Origin: Bowmanella pacifica
Lineage (GTDB): Bacteria; Pseudomonadota; Gammaproteobacteria; Enterobacterales; Alteromonadaceae
Assembly (NCBI RefSeq): GCF_014645355.1
Contig: NZ_BMLS01000008.1
Coordinates: forward strand, 1 to 64,000
Direction of reading: 5' to 3'
Length of the DNA stretch: 64,000 nucleotides
Notes under the pieces: generated by a model
The model's database searches: none
What the model was told of the DNA's origin: nothing
What the model saw: only the letters and a program-made list of their open reading frames with translations
In this document: positions 8,604 to 17,078 of the stretch, piece after piece
Position numbering within the stretch: position 1 is the stretch's first letter
How the letters are laid out: each line of letters begins with the position of its first letter
Program-made: the position numbers and the translations under genes

Positions 8604-9971
8604 TCAGTCCGTGGTGACCAGCTTGCCTGGTAATTGCAGGGTAATCTTTAGTCCGCTGTTGGCGATGGTGCTGTCGTGCAATGTCACCTGGCCGCCGTAT
8701 AGCAGTACAATGTCCTGCACAATATTCAGGCCCAGTCCTGTGCCTTGTGTGGTCTCATCTAGTCGTTTGCCTGGATTAAATACGTTCTGGCGCTCTTGAG
8801 CCGGGATCCCTGGGCCATCATCTTCGATATGGATTTCAATGCCGCGCGCTATCTGTTCGGCGCTGACGCAGACTTTATGTTGTGCCCATTTACAGGCGTT
8901 ATCCATCAAATTGCCGAGCACTTCATCCAAATCATGGGGGTCACCAAAAAAGACTAAATCAGGGTGACAGGCAAAGCCCATCTTCAGACCTTTGGGCTTG
9001 TACAGCAATTCTAGACTAAAGACTAGTTCACTCAGGGTGTCTGCTACATTAGTTCGGGCAGATAGCTTTTCAAACGAACCGGCTAGTCTGGCCCTGGCCA
9101 AGTGACTATGAGTACTTTGGGTCAGTTTATCTGCTTGTTCCAGAATTACCCTGGCATCGGCCGGTGGTAGGTTAGCGGCATGATTTTTAAGCACTGAAAT
9201 AGGGTTTTTCAGGGCATGGGCAAGGTTAGATGCTTGCAGTCGCGCACGCTCGAGAATTTCTTTGTTATTTTGCAGCAAATGATTTAACTCGGTTTGTACG
9301 TCGGTTAATTCACTGGGTAAGGTCAACGCCAGGGATTCCTGACTGCCATCACGAATAGCCTTAATCCCTTGTTGTAGGGTACGCACGGGTTGTAACAGTT
9401 GCTTGAGCTGCCAGCGCAGCAACAGACCGAGAATCAAACCCAAAAGGGCAAAAGCACCAATAAGGCGGGTGGCAAATTGGATCACATCACGCTGAATATC
9501 CGCCACTGGGCCGGTGGCCACCACAAATACATGCTGATCCTGGGCATGAAAATGTACCCGCTGCACAGCCGCCCTTAGCGGCAAACCGGTTGGCCCTTCC
9601 AGCGCAATAAAGCTGAGTTTGGGAAGATTTATCTCGTCCAGTAACGGGGCTGGGGCATCGGCATACAGTGAAGGAGATTGGTACTTTACCTGCTGCTGGT
9701 GAATAACCTGCCAATACCAGCCTGACAGGGTTTCCTGAAATCTGGCCGTTGAAGGCGCCCCCTTGAGTATCAGCTCACCATTTTGATCAAAGTGGGCGGC
9801 TGCCAGTAGCGAATGCAACTGGTTGGTTAAGGTGCGATCAAAGCGCCGTTCGATATAGGAGTCAAACAACAGTACCAGGGCCACCGACAACACACTCAGT
9901 GCCACAAACATAAACAGGGTTACCCGCCATATCAGGCGGCTACGCAGTGAATAAGGCTTAGCGGTCGGCAT
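8604..9971 (-). CDS. PhoQ-like sensor histidine kinase
   Basis: A membrane sensor kinase of 455 aa. It has a TM segment at about residues 15-36, a periplasmic domain of about 130 residues, a second TM at about 168-186 and a HAMP-like linker. The H-box ASNLAHALKNPISVL carries the phosphorylated His at about 252. The ATPase domain has the N-box (LGNLMDNACKWA), IEDDGPGIP and GTGLGLNIV. The NLAHALKNP style of H-box is that of the PhoQ branch. The gene overlaps the response regulator by 14 nt. PhoQ proteins sense divalent cations, acidity or cationic peptides, but the ligand cannot be told from this sequence. Confidence 0.92.
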   Translation of the reverse strand: MPTAKPYSLRSRLIWRVTLFMFVALSVLSVALVLLFDSYIERRFDRTLTNQLHSLLAAAHFDQNGELILKGAPSTARFQETLSGWYWQVIHQQQVKYQSPSLYADAPAPLLDEINLPKLSFIALEGPTGLPLRAAVQRVHFHAQDQHVFVVATGPVADIQRDVIQFATRLIGAFALLGLILGLLLRWQLKQLLQPVRTLQQGIKAIRDGSQESLALTLPSELTDVQTELNHLLQNNKEILERARLQASNLAHALKNPISVLKNHAANLPPADARVILEQADKLTQSTHSHLARARLAGSFEKLSARTNVADTLSELVFSLELLYKPKGLKMGFACHPDLVFFGDPHDLDEVLGNLMDNACKWAQHKVCVSAEQIARGIEIHIEDDGPGIPAQERQNVFNPGKRLDETTQGTGLGLNIVQDIVLLYGGQVTLHDSTIANSGLKITLQLPGKLVTTD

Positions 9972-10620
9972 TTAGCTGATACCCTTGTCCGCGTCGGGTT
10001 TGAATATGCTCGGTACCCAGTTTTTTGCGTACCCGGTTAACCAGCACCTCAATCACATTGGAATTGTGCTCAAAGTCCATTTGATACAAATGTTCGGTTA
10101 ACACGGCTTTTGATACCACCTGACCCTGACGATTCATTAGATAGGCCAGTAAACGATATTCCAGTGCGCTGAGATCAAGGTGTTTTCCCTGCAATGTGGC
10201 ACGTTGCGTTGCGGTATCTAATTCAAGTGAACCGGCGGCTAATACGCTGGTGGCATGGCCGTTACTGCGCCTGACCAGGGCTTCAACCCGGGCCAGCAGT
10301 TCTTCCATTTCAAACGGCTTAATAAGGTAATCATCGGCACCGGCACGCAGGCCCGTAACCCGTTCACGCCAGGTATCGCGGGCGGTTAAGATAATCACCG
10401 GCATTTTGTTGCCATTACGGCGCCAATCGGTCAGCACACTCAGACCGTCACGACCCGGCAGACCGATATCCAGTATGGCAATATCATACTCTTCGGTGTC
10501 GCCAACAAACCAGGCCTCCTGGCCGTCATGGCACTGGTCCACGGCAAAGCCGTGTTCGGTCAGAGCTTCGCTGATCTGCTCAGCCGCTTGCACGTTATCT
10601 TCTACTACTAAGGCGCGCAT
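9958..10620 (-). CDS. PhoP/OmpR-family response regulator
   Basis: A 220-aa transcription factor with an N-terminal receiver domain (ED at 7-8, phospho-acceptor Asp51 in LDIGLPGRDG, Thr in ILTARDT, Lys in LIKPFEMEEL) and a C-terminal winged helix ending in RVRKKLGTEHIQTRRGQGY. This is the OmpR/PhoB architecture, whose members bind direct repeats spaced by about 11 bp. Two such repeat pairs lie at 11091-11110 and 11212-11231 in the divergent promoter region, which are its likely targets. It is followed by its kinase with a 14-nt overlap. Confidence 0.94.
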   Translation of the reverse strand: MRALVVEDNVQAAEQISEALTEHGFAVDQCHDGQEAWFVGDTEEYDIAILDIGLPGRDGLSVLTDWRRNGNKMPVIILTARDTWRERVTGLRAGADDYLIKPFEMEELLARVEALVRRSNGHATSVLAAGSLELDTATQRATLQGKHLDLSALEYRLLAYLMNRQGQVVSKAVLTEHLYQMDFEHNSNVIEVLVNRVRKKLGTEHIQTRRGQGYQLNADR

Positions 10621-10622
10621 TT

Positions 10623-11045
10623 TTACTGTTCCTTTTGTTGGTGTTTTTCCTTGTCGGCCTCTTCGTCGCCGACCAATTTATCCAGTTGCCTAAAGACCCT
10701 GTCGATGGGATCCAGTTGCTGCAGGCTGTCATCCAACACCAGCTCAAAACTGCGGGTGTCGTAATAACGATGGCTGACATCACCGACCCGGTTAACAATC
10801 TTCAGTTTGAAGACTTGTTGACAATCAAGTTGTTGAACACTGGACTGCAACAAGGTCTCGGTGCGTTTTAGATCTTCTGCTTTGAACTTCTTAATAAAGC
10901 GATAAAACTCTTTGGCTGAAGGAGGGGCGCCGGGTGACGGACAGGACGCTGGTGGTGTGTCCTGAGCATAGACAGGCGTAACCGGCAATAACAGCGATAT
11001 TGCCAGGAGCGTGTAACGGCATATTGTAGATGCAGTAAACGACAT
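10623..11045 (-). CDS. Exported hypothetical protein, 140 aa
   Basis: The protein has a Sec signal peptide (hydrophobic residues about 8-22, probable cleavage after VYA) and a short soluble domain with two cysteines (CPSPG and DCQQVF) that may pair. The C-terminus is charged and Gln/Lys/Glu-rich. I do not recognise the family. It is the first gene of the unit and ends 2 nt before the response regulator, so it is transcribed with the two-component system. It may be a periplasmic accessory or a feedback factor for the sensor. The direct-repeat pair 46-65 nt upstream suggests autoregulation of the unit. Confidence 0.68.
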   Translation of the reverse strand: MSFTASTICRYTLLAISLLLPVTPVYAQDTPPASCPSPGAPPSAKEFYRFIKKFKAEDLKRTETLLQSSVQQLDCQQVFKLKIVNRVGDVSHRYYDTRSFELVLDDSLQQLDPIDRVFRQLDKLVGDEEADKEKHQQKEQ

Positions 11046-11090
11046 AACCTGCCTAACGGAACTTCAGCAATGAAAGAGTATAGGGAGTCC

Positions 11091-11110
11091 AACCTTACAG
11101 AAACCTTACA
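11091..11110. promoter_or_regulatory. Direct-repeat operator (11-bp period), promoter-proximal to the two-component operon
   Basis: AACCTTACA occurs at 11091-11099 and again at 11102-11110, giving an exact 11-bp period. Tandem half-sites with one helical turn between them are what OmpR/PhoB-family regulators bind. The site is 46 nt upstream of the first gene of the two-component unit. Confidence 0.6.
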
Positions 11111-11211
11111 ACAATATGCAGGCCTGGGACGAAAGGCAGAAGAATAGCCTTAAATGAAAAAAAATGAAAAAAATTTCTATTGTAACCTATTGTATTTTTG
11201 AGTTTTTTATC

Positions 11212-11231
11212 AACCTTACGGTAACCTTACA
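11212..11231. promoter_or_regulatory. Direct-repeat operator (11-bp period) upstream of the P-loop/ABC cassette
   Basis: AACCTTACG at 11212-11220 is followed by AACCTTACA at 11223-11231, again with an 11-bp period and the same half-site as the pair at 11091. Related half-sites (AACCTATTG at 11184, AACCTTTTC at 11256) lie nearby. The pair sits about 100 nt upstream of the P-loop gene start. Confidence 0.6.
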
Positions 11232-11330
11232 AAGCATATCACCTTAGTGTCAGGCAACCTTTTCTAAGATGCGCTTCGTCGATTGGCGACACAGTCACTC
11301 AAGCAAACTTTACTGAAAAGGAATTATATT

Positions 11331-12404
11331 ATGTCTGCATCTACCTACACTACTGCGCAACGTCTTCAGGCTGCTAAACGTGCATTTGTTACCCGTCGTG
11401 TGCTTAGCGATGATATGCAGGGCCTGACCGATTTGAATCACATTCCCCAAAGCGGTGATTTAGTTCTGGCCCGTGTCACTGAAATTGGCCACCACACTAA
11501 AATTGAGCGTATTGATGGCCGCAAGGCGACCTTATATGAAGGTGACGAAATTATTCTGGCCTTTGGTAATCGCTATGCGCCGGATCAGTTTGAAGCTTTA
11601 GTCCCTCAGGACTTGGCAGCGTGTCATATGGTGGCAGCCGGCGGGATAGCGGGCTTGGCGATTGGCTGGCACAGCCGTATTGAGATGCCGACGCAAATTG
11701 AGCCTATTGGTCTTATCACCAATGCCGCCGGTAACGTCGTCAACGTAGCAGACTATAAATTGCCCGCCCATCGCCATGGTATAACCCAAATCAGTGTGCC
11801 TAGCGTGGTGGTGGTTGGCACCTCCATGAATGCTGGGAAAACCACCACGGCTGCCAATTTGATTCATGGCTTGACTACCGCCGGGCATACCGTTGGGGCG
11901 ATGAAAATCACCGGCACAGGTGCAGGTGGCGATTTATGGCTGATGAAGGACTCTGGCGCGGCACAGGTGCTGGATTTCACGGATGCCGGCTATCCGACCA
12001 GTTTTAACATTGGTATTGAGAAAGCCAAGGAGATCTATCCGGTTCTGGCAGCCGAACTCATGCGTAAAGGCTGCACGGCCATTGTTATTGAAGTGGCCGA
12101 CGGTATTTACCAGCAGGAAACCCGTGCCATTTTACAGTGCAACAAATTTAAACAGCAGTTCAGCAATGTATTGTTTGCGGCGCGCGAAGCCATGGGCGCA
12201 CAAAGTGGCGCCAGTTGGTTGCAGGAGCAGGGTTATCTGGTGCAGGGCATTAGCGGCAGAATCTGCGCATCCCCTCTGGCTACCCGCGAGGCCGCCGATG
12301 TACTGGATATGGCGGTATATGGCCTGGAAGACTTGCGTGACCCCGCCAAAGCCTGTGGCATTATCGGTCAGGATGACTACCCCAGTCAGGCTGGTATTGC
12401 CTGA
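11331..12404 (+). CDS. P-loop NTPase of unknown function
   Basis: A 357-aa cytoplasmic protein. Residues about 1-150 form an uncharacterised domain (VLARVTEIGHHTKIE and YEGDEIILAFGNRYAPDQFEA segments). It is followed by a nucleotide-binding domain with Walker A GTSMNAGKTTT near residue 165 and a probable switch region VIEVADGIYQQETRA near 255. The layout recalls DUF1611-type and MobB-like P-loop proteins, but I cannot place it in a named family with confidence. The ATG at 11331 has an AAAAGGAA site; an upstream in-frame start at 11283 does not. The operator repeats lie upstream, and the next gene starts 1 nt after its stop, so the two are coupled. Confidence 0.75.
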   Translation: MSASTYTTAQRLQAAKRAFVTRRVLSDDMQGLTDLNHIPQSGDLVLARVTEIGHHTKIERIDGRKATLYEGDEIILAFGNRYAPDQFEALVPQDLAACHMVAAGGIAGLAIGWHSRIEMPTQIEPIGLITNAAGNVVNVADYKLPAHRHGITQISVPSVVVVGTSMNAGKTTTAANLIHGLTTAGHTVGAMKITGTGAGGDLWLMKDSGAAQVLDFTDAGYPTSFNIGIEKAKEIYPVLAAELMRKGCTAIVIEVADGIYQQETRAILQCNKFKQQFSNVLFAAREAMGAQSGASWLQEQGYLVQGISGRICASPLATREAADVLDMAVYGLEDLRDPAKACGIIGQDDYPSQAGIA

Positions 12405-12405
12405 T

Positions 12406-14037
12406 ATGGCGCAGGCTATGACATTTCCAAGCATAGTGACAGGGATCGGGCCGCTTCGGCTCGTATCCCTGTCACTGTTGGCCATGCTGAGTGTGGCCGC
12501 CAGCAGCTATAAACTGCTGTGGTTCGCAGATATCTGGCAGACCGACATCTTGCCACTCAGTCTGGCGCTGCTAACCGGTGCTTTGGTTAATATTCTGGCC
12601 CGGCTGGCCCTTAGAACGCTGGCCGAGCACAATGGCCAGAGGCTGGTTGTTGCCTATCGTCAGGCGTTGTTCAGCCGTATGCTGGATGCTGATATTGAAA
12701 GCGGACCCAACCGCCTAGGTGTGGCGATGAATCGTCTGATTAGTGATGCAAACAGCGTGGCACATTTTGCCGGCAGGGGACTGGGATACCTGCAAATGGG
12801 TATACTGGGGTGTTTGTGTTTTGGTTGGTATTTGTTCACACAAAACACGGCCGTGGCGAGTGCGTTATGGTTGGTATTACTGGCTGTGGCACTATGTCTG
12901 GGCATATTAACGCCCTGGGCATTGAGACTGGCGGCTGAAATCCGGCGTAGCCGCGGGCGTTTAAGTGGCCATCTAAGTGAACGCTGCTTTGGTTACCTGA
13001 CGGTAGGGCGCAGTAATACCCAGGCGCGGGAAAGCAAACGAGTATTGGAGCGCGGCCGGGCACTGGCACGCCAACTGGTGCAATGGCAGTGCTTGCTACT
13101 CTGCTGTCGCAGCTTAGGGCCGTTGTGTGGATTTGTTGCCCTTATTTACGCATCGCCGGATTTTAGCCTGAAACACTGGCCGCATTTGATTCGGGTACTG
13201 ACCTTATCCCTGTTTTTGCTGAGTCTTGATTATCTGGTGCGCAGTTGGGCTGACTGGGTTAACTTTTTTGTCGCAAGGCAGCGACTGAGTCTGGCTTATG
13301 ACAAAATGCAACCGGTGGCCAAAGACGCTAAACGTCGGCTGGCCAGAAAACAATCTTACGCCTTAAAGATCCGCAAAGTGCAGTTGGTTGAGGCTGCGCC
13401 GACTATTGATGAGGAAATTCCGCCTGGGGCCAGGTTGCTGGTCTGTGGGCCGCAGGGCAAATCCGCCTTTTGTCGCTTACTCGCTCAACAGGCGGCACCT
13501 GCCAGTGGTTATCTGGTGCTTGGCAGCTATCGTTTTAGCAATATTGCTCGTAACCGGCTGCATCAATTGGTGTGTGTCATCGATGAGCACAGCCAGTTAT
13601 TCAAAGGATCAGTCTACAGCAACATCCTGTATGGCACTGGCCTGAAAAAAGGCCCGCAAGCGCTTGCGGCCGCAGAGTGGGTGGGGATTGCACCTGAACT
13701 GCTGGAAAATAGTGTCAACGAGTTGGGTCGTGGCTGCTCGCAGCTTCTGTACGCGCGTATATTGCTGGCTCGAGCCTTGTTGTTACGGCCTGCGGTGTTG
13801 GTATTAGATCATCCCGTGTTTATTGCACATCCACAGGTAAGACACCTGGTTGCATTGCTGGCAAAGGACCAGCCTTTTACTCTGATACAAGTGGTGGAAC
13901 CTGAATTGTCGCCCTTTGAACCCAGCCTTCTGCTGGATATGGAGAGCGGCAGGTTACAGGCCGTTGAATCATCAGGTTTGGTTAACACAGCGATGTCAAC
14001 TGTACCTAAACCGCACTGTATTACAGACCCGGTTTGA
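12406..14037 (+). CDS. ABC exporter-type protein with degenerate ATPase domain
   Basis: A 543-aa protein with an N-terminal six-helix exporter-type membrane domain (residues about 10-290) and a C-terminal nucleotide-binding-like domain (about 325-530). Key ATPase motifs are damaged. Walker A is reduced to GPQGKSAF, two residues shorter than normal. The Q-loop glutamine is not evident. The signature is LGRGCSQLLYARILLARAL instead of LSGGQ. Walker B ends in LDHP, so the catalytic Glu is His. The switch His is absent. It probably cannot hydrolyse ATP on its own. The ATG follows the upstream stop by 1 nt, and the upstream gene encodes an intact P-loop NTPase that might supply energy; this is inference. 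Confidence 0.75.
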   Translation: MAQAMTFPSIVTGIGPLRLVSLSLLAMLSVAASSYKLLWFADIWQTDILPLSLALLTGALVNILARLALRTLAEHNGQRLVVAYRQALFSRMLDADIESGPNRLGVAMNRLISDANSVAHFAGRGLGYLQMGILGCLCFGWYLFTQNTAVASALWLVLLAVALCLGILTPWALRLAAEIRRSRGRLSGHLSERCFGYLTVGRSNTQARESKRVLERGRALARQLVQWQCLLLCCRSLGPLCGFVALIYASPDFSLKHWPHLIRVLTLSLFLLSLDYLVRSWADWVNFFVARQRLSLAYDKMQPVAKDAKRRLARKQSYALKIRKVQLVEAAPTIDEEIPPGARLLVCGPQGKSAFCRLLAQQAAPASGYLVLGSYRFSNIARNRLHQLVCVIDEHSQLFKGSVYSNILYGTGLKKGPQALAAAEWVGIAPELLENSVNELGRGCSQLLYARILLARALLLRPAVLVLDHPVFIAHPQVRHLVALLAKDQPFTLIQVVEPELSPFEPSLLLDMESGRLQAVESSGLVNTAMSTVPKPHCITDPV

Positions 14038-14116
14038 GCGGATATTTTTCGCGGACATTGCGGATTTTGTATATACCTTATAGGGTGTGACAAATTTGTG
14101 ACCAACAGGTGACAGA

Positions 14117-14749
14117 GTGAATCGCTGGTTGGAAATGTTGTGCTTGTTTGGCTTGGTGCCGGTGTCGGTTGCCATCTTGGCCTCATTTTATGTGGGCTGG
14201 CTGATCCCCATTTTGCTGGCGGTTGGCCTGCTCTGTTTGTGGTTATTGCTAAGCGATCCGCAGTTTAAACGTTTTCGTTTATGGCATGTGCACGGCTTAA
14301 GAACCTGTTTACGCCATCAGTTGTTGTTGTTTTTGCCATTGGCACTGCTGATCAGCCTGCTGGTATATTTGTGGCTGCCCGAGGTGTTCTTTACCTTGCC
14401 GCAACACAATCAATCCCTGTGGCTGCTTACCCTGGTACTTTATCCGCTGATGTCGGTACTACCCCAGGAGCTGGTGTTTCGTACTTTCTTTTTTCACCGT
14501 TATAAAGGCATCTTACCCTCTAAAACCGGGCGCTTGGGGTTAAGCACCGCCAGTTTTGCCCTGGCCCATGCTGCGTACGGCAACTGGCCGGCGGTGCTGC
14601 TTTCTGCCATGGGCGGCCTGCTGTTTGGTTACCGTTATCTGCAAACCCGTTCGACCTTAATAGTGGCTATTGAGCATTCCATCTGGGGTATGTTTTTATT
14701 TACCGTTGGCCTTGGGGTCTATCTGATGCAGGTAGACCTGCTGAAGTAA
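14117..14749 (+). CDS. CPBP-family intramembrane protein (CAAX protease-like)
   Basis: A 210-aa integral membrane protein with about six hydrophobic segments. The C-terminal half carries the CPBP/Abi pattern: PQELVFRTFFFHRY (motif 1), FALAHAAYGNW (FxxxH motif 2) and an IEHSIWG His motif. Motif 1 normally reads EExxxR; here the first Glu is Gln (QELVFR), so catalytic activity is uncertain. Family members act as glutamic intramembrane proteases, prenyl-protein proteases or bacteriocin-immunity proteins. The start is a GTG preceded by AGGTG. It lies 79 nt after the ABC-like gene in the same direction and may belong to the same unit. Confidence 0.75.
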   Translation: MNRWLEMLCLFGLVPVSVAILASFYVGWLIPILLAVGLLCLWLLLSDPQFKRFRLWHVHGLRTCLRHQLLLFLPLALLISLLVYLWLPEVFFTLPQHNQSLWLLTLVLYPLMSVLPQELVFRTFFFHRYKGILPSKTGRLGLSTASFALAHAAYGNWPAVLLSAMGGLLFGYRYLQTRSTLIVAIEHSIWGMFLFTVGLGVYLMQVDLLK

Positions 14750-14815
14750 GGCAATTCCGGTGGATCTGTATTGCCTAACGACTATAATCGGCGGCAATTG
14801 CAACTTGTGCTGGAA

Positions 14816-15877
14816 ATGATGATGACCACATCTCGCCGCTTACTGCCCGAATGGGCGCCTCAGGAAGCTGTGATCCTGGCCTGGCCCCATGCCGATACCG
14901 ATTGGGCCCCCTGGCTGGAACAAGCCCGTAGCTTATATATAGAACTGATCCACGCCATCAATCAGGCCGATTGTGGGGTATTGTTGCTGATAAGAGAAGG
15001 CGATATGGCCGACTTTCAGCGCCGGGTAAACAGCACCGACAAGGTGCTGCTACTTAAAGCCAATCCCAACGATACCTGGCTGCGTGACTATGGTTTTCTG
15101 ACTTGCCAGTCAGAGCAGGGGATGCAGCCGGTGGAATACCAGTTTAACGGCTGGGGTAACAAGTTTGATGCATCCCGTGACAACCGGGCCAATCGCGAAA
15201 TTCTGGCGCAGCTGTGCAAATTGCCGCTGATCAGCACCGATATCGTGGCCGAGGGTGGCGCACTGGAAATTGATGCAGATGGCCATTTGCTCTCTACCTC
15301 ATTGTGTTTGCTCAACCCCGAGCGTAACGGCCAGATGAGCCTGGATGACTACCGCGCCCAATTTAAGCAGTATCTGGGGGCCTCTCAGGTCAGCATCTTT
15401 GAAAACGGCCATCTGGAAGGGGACGATACCGATGGGCATATCGACACCCTGGTACGCTTTACTCCGGATCAGGGCCTGGTGATCCAATCCTGCTATAATC
15501 GCCCGGATGACGGTCACTTTGCGGGATTGCAGGCGCTGGTGGAAGAATGCCGTCAGGCCTTACCACAGCACCAGATTTTTGAATTACCACTGCCGGTGAT
15601 TTTCAGCGATGAAGGCGACCGCCTGCCGGCATCTTATGCCAATTACCTGATTAACAATCAGCAGGTGCTGTGCCCGATTTACGGCCAGCCCGAAGACCAG
15701 CTTGCTCTGGACTTACTGGCCAAGGCCTATCCGGCTCATAAAATTGTGGCGTTGGATTGTGCGGTGCTGGTGCAGCAATACGGCAGCTTGCATTGTATTA
15801 GCATGCAGGTGCCCCAAGGTACTCTAAAAGATGAAGTGATCGCGCAGTTGCGCAAAGGAGTTAGCGTCTATGGCTAA
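14816..15877 (+). CDS. aguA: Agmatine deiminase
   Basis: Hydrolyses agmatine to N-carbamoylputrescine and ammonia. It belongs to the peptidyl-arginine-deiminase-type guanidine-modifying fold. The sequence shows LPEWAPQEAVILAWPH at the N-terminus, the RDYGF segment, GGALEID, the EGDDTDGHID motif with catalytic Asp/His, and a C-terminal HCISMQVP with the nucleophilic Cys. I set the start at the ATG cluster 14816-14822 because family similarity begins there; a TTG at 14771 is in frame. About 353 aa is the usual length. The stop overlaps aguB by 8 nt, so the two-step conversion of agmatine to putrescine is made from one transcript. Confidence 0.93.
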   Translation: MMMTTSRRLLPEWAPQEAVILAWPHADTDWAPWLEQARSLYIELIHAINQADCGVLLLIREGDMADFQRRVNSTDKVLLLKANPNDTWLRDYGFLTCQSEQGMQPVEYQFNGWGNKFDASRDNRANREILAQLCKLPLISTDIVAEGGALEIDADGHLLSTSLCLLNPERNGQMSLDDYRAQFKQYLGASQVSIFENGHLEGDDTDGHIDTLVRFTPDQGLVIQSCYNRPDDGHFAGLQALVEECRQALPQHQIFELPLPVIFSDEGDRLPASYANYLINNQQVLCPIYGQPEDQLALDLLAKAYPAHKIVALDCAVLVQQYGSLHCISMQVPQGTLKDEVIAQLRKGVSVYG

Positions 15878-16757
15878 ATTAAAAGTAGGTCTGGTACAGC
15901 AGGCCGTGGCTGGCAACGATAAATTGGCCAACTGGAGCAAAAGTGCAGAGCAGGTACGTAAGCTCGCCGCTGACGGTGCTGAGCTGGTGATGTTGCAAGA
16001 GCTGCACAGCACTTTGTATTTCTGTCAGGAAGAAAATACCGACTATTTTGATCTGGCCGAGCCTATTCCTGGTCCTGCAACCGAGTATTTTTCTGCCCTG
16101 GCCGCTGAGCTGAATATTGTGCTGGTAACCTCCTTGTTTGAAAAGCGCGGCTCTGGCCTTTATCACAACACCGCAGTGGTGTTCGACCGCAAAGAAGGTA
16201 TGGTGGGCAAGTATCGCAAAATGCATATTCCAGACGACCCAGGCTTTTACGAGAAGTTTTACTTTACCCCTGGGGATCTGGGCTTTGAGCCTATTCAGAC
16301 CAGTGTCGGTAAACTAGGGGTACTGGTGTGCTGGGATCAGTGGTATCCGGAGGCGGCGCGTCTTATGGCTATGCGCGGCGCGGATATGTTGTTTTACCCC
16401 ACCGCCATTGGCTGGGATATGACAGATACCCTGGATGAGCGTGAGCGTCAGCATACCGCTTGGCATACCATTCAGCGTGCCCATGCGGTGGCCAATTCGG
16501 TGCCAGTGATCGTGGCTAATCGTACCGGTTTTGAAGCCTCGCCCATTGATGGCGACCCGGGAATTCAATTCTGGGGCCAAAGCTTTATTGCCGGCCCACA
16601 AGGGGAGCTGCTTGCCCAGGCCAGCAGCGACAAGGAAGAAACTTTATTGGTGGAGCTGGACTTGGCCCGTACCGAAAAAGTTAAACGTATTTGGCCTTAC
16701 TTCCGTGACCGTCGCATTGACGCTTACGAGGATCTAACCCGCCGCTGGCGCGATTAA
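15870..16757 (+). CDS. aguB: N-carbamoylputrescine amidase
   Basis: Cleaves N-carbamoylputrescine to putrescine, CO2 and ammonia. It is a nitrilase-superfamily enzyme with the Glu-Lys-Cys triad visible as Glu44 (MLQELHS), Lys117 (KYRKMHIPDD) and Cys154 (LVCWDQWYPE). It is 295 aa, which is typical. It overlaps aguA by 8 nt. The putrescine formed can feed the Puu pathway encoded at 35-52 kb. Confidence 0.95.
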   Translation: MAKLKVGLVQQAVAGNDKLANWSKSAEQVRKLAADGAELVMLQELHSTLYFCQEENTDYFDLAEPIPGPATEYFSALAAELNIVLVTSLFEKRGSGLYHNTAVVFDRKEGMVGKYRKMHIPDDPGFYEKFYFTPGDLGFEPIQTSVGKLGVLVCWDQWYPEAARLMAMRGADMLFYPTAIGWDMTDTLDERERQHTAWHTIQRAHAVANSVPVIVANRTGFEASPIDGDPGIQFWGQSFIAGPQGELLAQASSDKEETLLVELDLARTEKVKRIWPYFRDRRIDAYEDLTRRWRD

Positions 16758-17078
16758 TTGATTGTGGCTCTGCCTGTAAAAGGGCAGAGCCAGGCTTTGA
16801 TTCCTTCCTCTTTATGAGCATTTGACCCGCCATTGTTGTCATTAGCAAGCTGGTGCTAACCGCGTAAGCGCCAGCAATTGCCAGGCTATTTCCAGATACA
16901 CTAGGGCTGTTTCTGCTCATGATTTCTCAAGGGAATAGCCTTGGTCTGCGTCAGCAACAAGACTTGATGCTGAAAAGTATGCAGGCTTTGGCATTTGCCG
17001 TCATACTCATGTCATACAAGTTTGTTTATATGCCATATGGACCGGCAAAGAGCGGTTGCAGGTGTAGCCTTGTCATAT
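16758..17078. other. Intergenic region with a hairpin after aguB
   Basis: A strong stem at 16766-16791 (GGCTCTGCC / GGCAGAGCC, loop TGTAAAAG) lies 8 nt after the aguB stop and is followed only by a weak T stretch; it probably terminates the aguAB transcript. I see no supported gene in the rest. Short open frames here lack ribosome sites. Confidence 0.55.

Noticed and set aside
11983-12405. Open frame upstream of the ABC-like gene that would extend it by 141 codons.
   Set aside because: It lies in another frame over the conserved P-loop gene, and a start at 12406 directly after that gene's stop is the natural one.
16681-16920. Minus-strand open frame of 79 codons overlapping the end of aguB.
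   Set aside because: No ribosome site, no recognisable composition, and it is antisense to a clear gene.
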